From Jeotgalibacillus marinus (GTDB lineage Bacteria; Bacillota; Bacilli; Bacillales; Jeotgalibacillaceae), in the NCBI RefSeq assembly GCF_040801915.1, contig NZ_JBFMIA010000022.1, positions 1 through 37,052 of the forward strand: a DNA stretch of 37,052 nt. Reading direction: 5' to 3'. Both the position numbers and the translations under genes were made by a program. Shown here piece after piece: positions 32,407 to 37,052 of this stretch. Numbering within the stretch: position 1 is the first letter of the stretch; the number at the start of each line of letters is the position of its first letter. Below the pieces are notes generated by a model. It ran no database searches. It was not told the origin of the DNA and was given only the letters and a program-made list of their open reading frames with translations.

Positions 32407-34383
32407 TTAACCCGCCTCACTTACTTTTAAGTCGTGACGGTTAAGGCGTTTTTCCCGAGTAATATGCAGAAAGATTAGAAAAGCGAGGATTACGATTCCT
32501 ATTCCGTCCGTCACCAGTCCCGGTTGCACCAAAAACATTGCCCCTGCAAAAAAACCTACTCTTTCTAGTATATTGAGTTTAATCGTTAAGAAATTGTTGA
32601 TCGACACCGCCAGTGCAAATACTCCGACCAAAGCAGCGCAGAAAGGAATAATGGTCTCAACGATGGAAACGGTATTTCCTGTCGCATCCTGCATAATTAA
32701 AACAGGATTGTAAACAATCATAAATGGCACCATAAATCCTGGTAGAGCAAGCTTAAACGCCGTCCATGAGGTCTTCATGGCATCCGCCCCCGCAATTCCA
32801 GCGGCTGTGTATGCTGCTAACGCTACTGGAGGAGTTACGTTAGACAGTGCACCAAACCAGAATACAAAGAAATGGGCCGCGACTGGATTAATTCCTGCGT
32901 TAACAAGTGCAGGAGCGGCCGTCACCGCTACAATGATATAAAGTGCAGTTGAAGGAAGTCCCAAGCTTAAAATAATGCACGTGATCATGACTAAAATTAA
33001 GATAATAATCATCGATCCCCCTGCAAGTTCAATAATGTTATATGCAAAGGTTGATCCTAGTCCTGTCATGGTCACTACCGCAATAATGATGCCAATCGAA
33101 GCACATGCGATACCTACTTGAATGGTCCCTCTTGCACCATCCACCAATGCCTGAAATGCTTTAGCTGGTGTAACGCGAGTAGATTTATCCTTCGTTAACC
33201 AGCTAGCAATAATGACTGACACAATTCCTGCAAAGCCAGCATACAATGGCGTTCTACCAAGCAAAAGAGCGCCGATAACAATGATGATCGGCAAGATTAA
33301 AATACCTCGTTCCATCATTACTTTCTTAACGAGTGGAATGGATTCTTTACTTAATCCTTTTAACCCCTGTTTTTTTGCTTCTAAATCGATCGCAATGATC
33401 ACTGCTGCATAATAAAGCAAACTTGGAATAATAGCCGCTAAAATGATGGTAGTATACGAAACGTTCAAAAAACCTGCCATAATAAACGCGGCCGCTCCCA
33501 TAATAGGAGGCATAATCATTCCACCCGTGGAAGCCGTAGCCTCAACTGCACCTGCAAATCTTGGTTTCAGACCAATCCCCTTCATTAAAGGAATGGTAAA
33601 GCTTCCTGTAGTCGCAACATTCGCTACTGCACTGCCACTCAAAGATCCGGTTAACGAGCTTGAAATGACAGCTACCTGCGCTGGACCACCACGTCTTCTA
33701 CCAGCAACCGCCAACGCCAATTCATTAAAAAATTGGGAAGCCCCACTAGCGGTTAAAAACGCTCCAAACAAAATAAAAAGAACAATATAGGTCGAGGCAA
33801 TCGATAACGTCATCCCGAAAATTCCCTCTGTCGTCATATACATACGATAAAGTAGTCGCTCAATACTGAACCCCGCATGACCAAACATCCCTGGAAAATA
33901 AGGGCCAAACATCGCGTAGATAATGGCGATTGCAGAAAGCAACGGAATAAAAATTCCTATCGTTCTTCTAGACGCCTCTAATAACACCACAATTGTGATA
34001 ATGGCAAATATATAATCTTGTAAAATGGCTTGCGATTGCCTTTCTACATGAATATTCGTATAGAAAAGGACAATGTAAGCAACGCCTGCTAAGCCTAAAA
34101 CCATAAATAAAATATCTAGAATACTCATTTTCGCCTTAGATGATTTCTTAGTTGTTGGGTACAAGATAAATGTTAGTGCGATTAAAAACCCTAAGAAGAT
34201 ACCATTTCGATAAATCTCTTGGATCGTCGAAAAACCATTTGTATAAATCGCAAAAATAGAGAGGCCAGCAGCAATGATGACCATCACTATTTTCATCCAA
34301 CCCTTTAATTCTCTCAAACCTCCGCCAGCCTCGTTATCAACAACCGCCTCTACCTTCTGGTTTTGCTCCATTTGATTGGGCAC
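32407..34383 (-). CDS. TRAP transporter fused permease (DctQM, TAXI type)
   Basis: A 658-residue membrane protein with about 17 helices. An N-terminal part with four or so helices corresponds to DctQ. It is fused to a DctM domain with the typical GSLSGSAVANVATTGSFTIP motif (near 250) and GLPSTALYIIVA and PPVALAAYTAAGI in the second half. Fused permeases of this kind pair with TAXI binding proteins and use ion gradients to import organic acids. It lies 58 bp below the binding-protein gene with a hairpin between. The 5' GTG at 34383 has a site too close; an ATG four codons in is an alternative start. Confidence 0.92.
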   Translation of the reverse strand: MPNQMEQNQKVEAVVDNEAGGGLRELKGWMKIVMVIIAAGLSIFAIYTNGFSTIQEIYRNGIFLGFLIALTFILYPTTKKSSKAKMSILDILFMVLGLAGVAYIVLFYTNIHVERQSQAILQDYIFAIITIVVLLEASRRTIGIFIPLLSAIAIIYAMFGPYFPGMFGHAGFSIERLLYRMYMTTEGIFGMTLSIASTYIVLFILFGAFLTASGASQFFNELALAVAGRRRGGPAQVAVISSSLTGSLSGSAVANVATTGSFTIPLMKGIGLKPRFAGAVEATASTGGMIMPPIMGAAAFIMAGFLNVSYTTIILAAIIPSLLYYAAVIIAIDLEAKKQGLKGLSKESIPLVKKVMMERGILILPIIIVIGALLLGRTPLYAGFAGIVSVIIASWLTKDKSTRVTPAKAFQALVDGARGTIQVGIACASIGIIIAVVTMTGLGSTFAYNIIELAGGSMIIILILVMITCIILSLGLPSTALYIIVAVTAAPALVNAGINPVAAHFFVFWFGALSNVTPPVALAAYTAAGIAGADAMKTSWTAFKLALPGFMVPFMIVYNPVLIMQDATGNTVSIVETIIPFCAALVGVFALAVSINNFLTIKLNILERVGFFAGAMFLVQPGLVTDGIGIVILAFLIFLHITREKRLNRHDLKVSEAG

Positions 34384-34402
34384 CTCACTTTTTAAAAGAA
34401 TT

Positions 34403-34440
34403 AAAATGGAAATGGGTTTAACCCACCTCCATTTTCTCCG
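34403..34440 (-). terminator. Intercistronic hairpin between binding protein and permease
   Basis: AAAATGGA/TCCATTTT outer and TGGG/CCCA inner stems (34403-34435), followed on the minus strand by a weak T-rich run. It may stabilise the upstream message or cause partial termination, giving more binding protein than permease. Confidence 0.6.
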
Positions 34441-35448
34441 TTACTTTGCTTCTGGCGGAATGAGTTCTTCTGGAATATCCATACCTACTTCTTCAAAGTA
34501 CTTATAGGCACCAGCGTGCAGCGGTGCGGGCAGTCCATCTAAAGCTGTCTCCAGTGTCATTTCTTTCGCTGAACTATGGACGTCATACATAAAGTCTAAA
34601 TTCTCAAACAACGTTTTCGTTAGTTGATAAACCGTTTCTTCATCTAAATCAATCGTAGCAACTAAAATATTAGGCTGTGCGATAGTTTCAATATCTTCCG
34701 TCTGATTCGGATAGGTTTCAGCAGGAATGGTATATTGATACCATGCATTAGATATGTCCGTGATCTGCTCAAATTGCTCATCACTCACTTCTAACACACT
34801 TGCTCCAACATTACTCGCATACATATCCGTAATGGCTGCTACAGGAACACCCGCAGGTAGCGATCCCCCATCCAATCGTCCATCACGCATAGCAGAAATC
34901 GTATCATCATAACCTAAGTATTCTGGTGTAATATGATCTTTTGTAAGACCAAGACCTTCCATAATAACTAGCGTCGATTGCTCTGTACCACTTGCTTGAG
35001 GACCAACTGAAAATGATGTGCCCTCAATATCAGCGATCGTTCCAGTTTCAATTTCACTATCCTTTAAGACAAAATGCTCAACATTTGGCCAAATCATTGA
35101 AATCGTTCTTAAATCCTCATACGCCTTTCCTTCAAAGCTCCCTTCTCCGTTATAAGCCTGATCCGTCATCAATCCTTGCAGTATGGAAAAATGAGCTTCC
35201 CCTTCCTTCATCAAATCAATGTTTTCAATCGATCCTGCAGATGATTGCCCACTCGCGTTGATCCCTTCCTCTTTCAACTCTTGTGACCACAGATTCCCCA
35301 ACCCTACACCGATCGGGTAGTATGTACCACCAGTAGATGCCGTTGCGATTGTAATAAATTGATTACCGTCCCCTGTTCCTCCTCCTGGACTACAGGCACT
35401 CAGAACAACAAGTAAACTTGCAAGCATGACTAATTTAAATTTCTTCAT
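34441..35448 (-). CDS. TAXI-family TRAP solute-binding lipoprotein
   Basis: A 335-residue lipoprotein: signal peptide with lipobox LSAC (Cys19) and a Gly-rich linker. The TAXI domain begins ITIATASTGGTYYPIGVGLGNLW (TGGTYYP signature) and has SAGSIENIDL, FSVGPQASGTE and GGSLPAGVP. It delivers a solute to the fused TRAP permease; known TAXI ligands include glutamate, 2-oxoglutarate and related acids. Here oxidases for hydroxy acids follow, so a 2-hydroxy acid such as 2-hydroxyglutarate or glycolate is the best guess. ATG follows GGGGTG. First gene of the operon, behind a cre-like site. Confidence 0.92.
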   Translation of the reverse strand: MKKFKLVMLASLLVVLSACSPGGGTGDGNQFITIATASTGGTYYPIGVGLGNLWSQELKEEGINASGQSSAGSIENIDLMKEGEAHFSILQGLMTDQAYNGEGSFEGKAYEDLRTISMIWPNVEHFVLKDSEIETGTIADIEGTSFSVGPQASGTEQSTLVIMEGLGLTKDHITPEYLGYDDTISAMRDGRLDGGSLPAGVPVAAITDMYASNVGASVLEVSDEQFEQITDISNAWYQYTIPAETYPNQTEDIETIAQPNILVATIDLDEETVYQLTKTLFENLDFMYDVHSSAKEMTLETALDGLPAPLHAGAYKYFEEVGMDIPEELIPPEAK

Positions 35449-35466
35449 CTAACTAACACCCCTTTA

Positions 35467-35484
35467 TTGTAAGCGCTTTATTCA
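35467..35484 (-). promoter_or_regulatory. cre-like CcpA site
   Basis: The minus strand reads ATAAAGCGCTTACA, which matches the cre pattern TGAAAGCGCTTACA except for the first two bases. It lies about 20-35 bp upstream of the binding-protein start, where CcpA binding would repress the operon in glucose. Identified by eye; no scoring done. Confidence 0.65.
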
Positions 35485-35521
35485 AGTTGTATTACAAGCA
35501 TATAATAGGACCAGATGACAA

Positions 35522-35548
35522 TCAATGATTAATTTTTAGAATCATTGA
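35522..35548. promoter_or_regulatory. Inverted repeat upstream of operon
   Basis: A perfect TCAATGATT-9-AATCATTGA repeat, about 75 bp upstream of the binding-protein start. It is a candidate operator for one of the two GntR regulators; no other gene nearby could use it on the minus strand. Confidence 0.45.
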
Positions 35549-36001
35549 ATCATTTAGAATAAAATATTAATCGTCTCATTCACTCCCGACAAGCATGAGG
35601 CGCACTGGCTACACGGTTCATTAATCGTGGCCACTGAAAAGTAATGCTTTTGAAAAAACAAAGAAATTAAGGGAACCAAAGACGTCTCCCTCAATGCGAA
35701 ACGAGCCTAGCCTTAGAAGAGATTCTAGAGGCTCGTTTTTTCCTGCTATTTTAATTCCCCTTCAAAAAGAGGACTTTTTCAGTGCCCTGGATAATCTCCG
35801 CCTGAGGTTTTGTCTGCGGAAAATAAAGTAGTAAAATACAGATAAAAAGTACAATAAAACCATGCAGAAAGATTCTAAAAAATGCAAGTTTTTCAGCAGC
35901 CTCCGTTAATCACTTTGGGGATTTTATTTTCAGGCACACAAAAACCCCAGGCGAGTGATTATGTCCTGAGGTGATGGAGCATGGATCGTTCAATAAAAAT
36001 A
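35549..36001. other. Intergenic region with terminator
   Basis: No gene is seen in about 450 bp. It contains a plus-strand terminator-like hairpin, AAACGAGCC (35699-35707) with GGCTCGTTT (35730-35738) and a T-run, and a weak CCCAGG/CCTGAGG pairing near 35950. Confidence 0.5.
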
Positions 36002-36031
36002 AAAAATCCCACTTCAAAAAAAGTGGGATTC
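36001..36031 (-). terminator. Terminator of acidic lipoprotein gene
   Basis: A perfect 10-bp stem AATCCCACTT/AAGTGGGATT with a 6-base loop, flanked by A-runs that give T on the minus strand, directly below the stop codon at 36039. Confidence 0.88.
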
Positions 36032-36038
36032 ACGTTTA

Positions 36039-36665
36039 TTATTCAACTTCAAAGAATACTGAAGAACCAAACATAGGCTCGTATGATACTTTGAAATCAT
36101 CAGCAATTTCGATCTGATTTGCAAAGTATCCTTCTACTATGCCACCGTTGTATGCGTTACCAGTGAATACATCAGGAATAACGACAGATGTATTATCATA
36201 CACGTCTCCACTGTCTGAGTTGAACTTGAAATCATATTCATCTAAGAATAAATAATAATCTTCAGTTTCCGCACTAGTAACTTCTGCTTTTACCTTAACC
36301 AAAACATATTCATAACCTTCTGCTGGTTCGTCATTAAATTGATTTTCATCTGCTACGATCTGATTTGCTTCTTCACCTTTAATCACTTCAAGAAGCGTAA
36401 AATCAACTGTAGCGTCATATGATTCGGATTCATCATCATAAATACTTTCATCAACTGTTATCGTGTCACCAAACGGTAATGGGTTGGAACGTGTTCCAAG
36501 ATTAGATTCTCCCTCTTCATCATCACCTTCATCTTCTGAAACTTCCTCTTGACCATCTCCGTTTCCTTCATTTGCTCCTTCGTCATTCGAGTCAGAGCTG
36601 TCACTACCACAAGCAGCTAGAAGTAAAACTAATAATGCAATTAATACGTAATACATTTTTTTCAA
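36039..36665 (-). CDS. Acidic lipoprotein, DUF4352-like
   Basis: A 208-residue lipoprotein: signal peptide MKKMYYVLIALLVLLLAACG with lipobox LAAC, then a long Glu/Asp/Ser/Gly linker (about 20-55), and a beta-rich C-terminal domain (about 57-208; GTRSNPLPFGDTI, YEYVLVKVKAEVTSAE, GGIVEGYFANQI). The last part resembles DUF4352/telokin-like lipoprotein domains of Firmicutes, which are predicted Ig-like folds on the outer face of the membrane. TTG start at 36665, 6-7 bp after GGGGGG; a longer frame starting at 36692 would run through that site. Role unknown. The acidic linker would suit a salt-tolerant host, but that is inference. Confidence 0.8.
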   Translation of the reverse strand: MKKMYYVLIALLVLLLAACGSDSSDSNDEGANEGNGDGQEEVSEDEGDDEEGESNLGTRSNPLPFGDTITVDESIYDDESESYDATVDFTLLEVIKGEEANQIVADENQFNDEPAEGYEYVLVKVKAEVTSAETEDYYLFLDEYDFKFNSDSGDVYDNTSVVIPDVFTGNAYNGGIVEGYFANQIEIADDFKVSYEPMFGSSVFFEVE

Positions 36666-36770
36666 AGTAATCCCCCCAGAAATAGTTTCCAAATAATTAT
36701 ATCAAAAAGCTTATGAAAAAAGACCTAATTTTATAATGTTCAAATTTTCAGTCTTTTTACCCTCCTGTGA

Positions 36771-37052
36771 CGCGGTCTTTCGCTGCCGAACGATTCAGGA
36801 TTCTGGGTTGTGAATAAGTTTGGTGAGCTGACCATTCTACAAACGCTTAAAGCATGGACGAACGCTTTTGTAGAATCACTCGAAAACTATGAGGGATTAA
36901 ATGTTAAAAGTGAGCCTATGAATGTGAATGGATTTGAGGTTAAAATAATCAGAGCAACTGAAGTTCGTACCATTTTAGAAGGACAAGCAGCCAGAATCGC
37001 TGCTACGTATATGTCAGAGGAGGATCTTGCGTTACTCTCCGAATGCATTCAC
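36771..37052 (+). pseudogene. Chimera of gntP 3' end and GntR/FCD regulator, open at right edge
   Basis: One frame runs from a stop at 36768 to the window end. Its first 30 residues (LPNDSGFWVVNKFGELTI, LQTLKAWT) match the C-terminal NDSGFW...TLK.WT region of GntP-type gluconate permeases. The rest (VNGFEVKIIRATEVRTILEG, QAARIAATYMSEEDLALL) matches the beginning of a GntR FCD domain. No start codon or ribosome binding site precedes it. It looks like an in-frame fusion made by deletion between a permease gene and a regulator gene, both now incomplete. The 3' part continues outside the window, so a shortened regulator product cannot be excluded. Confidence 0.6.

Noticed and set aside
33443..33790. 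Plus-strand 115-codon frame inside the TRAP permease gene
   Set aside because: Antisense shadow of a strongly supported membrane protein; no start signals.
35500..35530. Sigma-54 promoter upstream of the TRAP operon
   Set aside because: A GG...GC pair is present but the spacing is one base too long, and no sigma-54 activator is encoded nearby.

Overview
The window looks like chromosomal DNA of a low-GC Bacillaceae species. Ribosome binding sites are strong AGGAGG types, TTG and GTG starts are common, and the Bacillus-type families BdbC/BdbD, DUF1700/DUF4097, a txpA-style type I toxin and an AimR-family regulator are present. A soil or alkaliphilic/halotolerant relative of Bacillus is likely, but the species cannot be named from sequence alone. 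I see no rRNA, tRNA or CRISPR array, and no phage structural genes.

Layout. 1-4.5 kb: a decayed LOG-family fragment, a small membrane protein, an intact LOG-family gene, a 43-aa membrane peptide, the bdbD-bdbC disulfide pair and a vanadium-haloperoxidase-like enzyme. 5-8.4 kb: a broken membrane-protein gene, a GC-rich island, a quinone-oxidoreductase-like MDR enzyme and a degenerate dispersed repeat. 8.5-10.7 kb: an arbitrium-like (AimR/AimP) peptide-signalling locus. 11-20 kb: a beta-helix surface protein, a peroxiredoxin-like protein, a two-component system beside a large MMPL exporter, and an arylamine N-acetyltransferase. 20-25 kb: three copies of a DUF4097 gene, one truncated against a transposon tnpB scar, plus guaC and a DUF1700 gene. 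25.6-25.9 kb: a type I toxin-antitoxin unit. 26-35.5 kb: one long minus-strand operon for import and oxidation of 2-hydroxy acids. 36-37 kb: an acidic lipoprotein and the start of a gntP/gntR chimeric relic.

The most unusual locus is the arbitrium-like one. An AimR-type receptor (N-terminal HTH plus TPR-like helices) overlaps by 4 bp a decayed 44-codon secreted-peptide gene whose restored C-terminus is the hexapeptide DQPTPY. A tandem duplication of the receptor's 3' end plus that peptide gene produced a second, intact copy. In it the C-terminal hexapeptide has expanded into 25 tandem hexapeptides (13 DQPVPY alternating with 12 DQ[P/L]TS[Y/L]). It reads as a multi-copy pheromone precursor for an arbitrium-type receptor outside any visible prophage.

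The 2-hydroxy-acid operon runs: TAXI-TRAP binding protein, fused TRAP permease, two GntR/FCD regulators, GlcD, GlcF, an LhgO-like oxidase and an SDR. A near-consensus cre site and an inverted repeat lie upstream of the first gene. Together they would import a hydroxy acid and oxidise it to a 2-oxo acid, under carbon-catabolite and substrate control.
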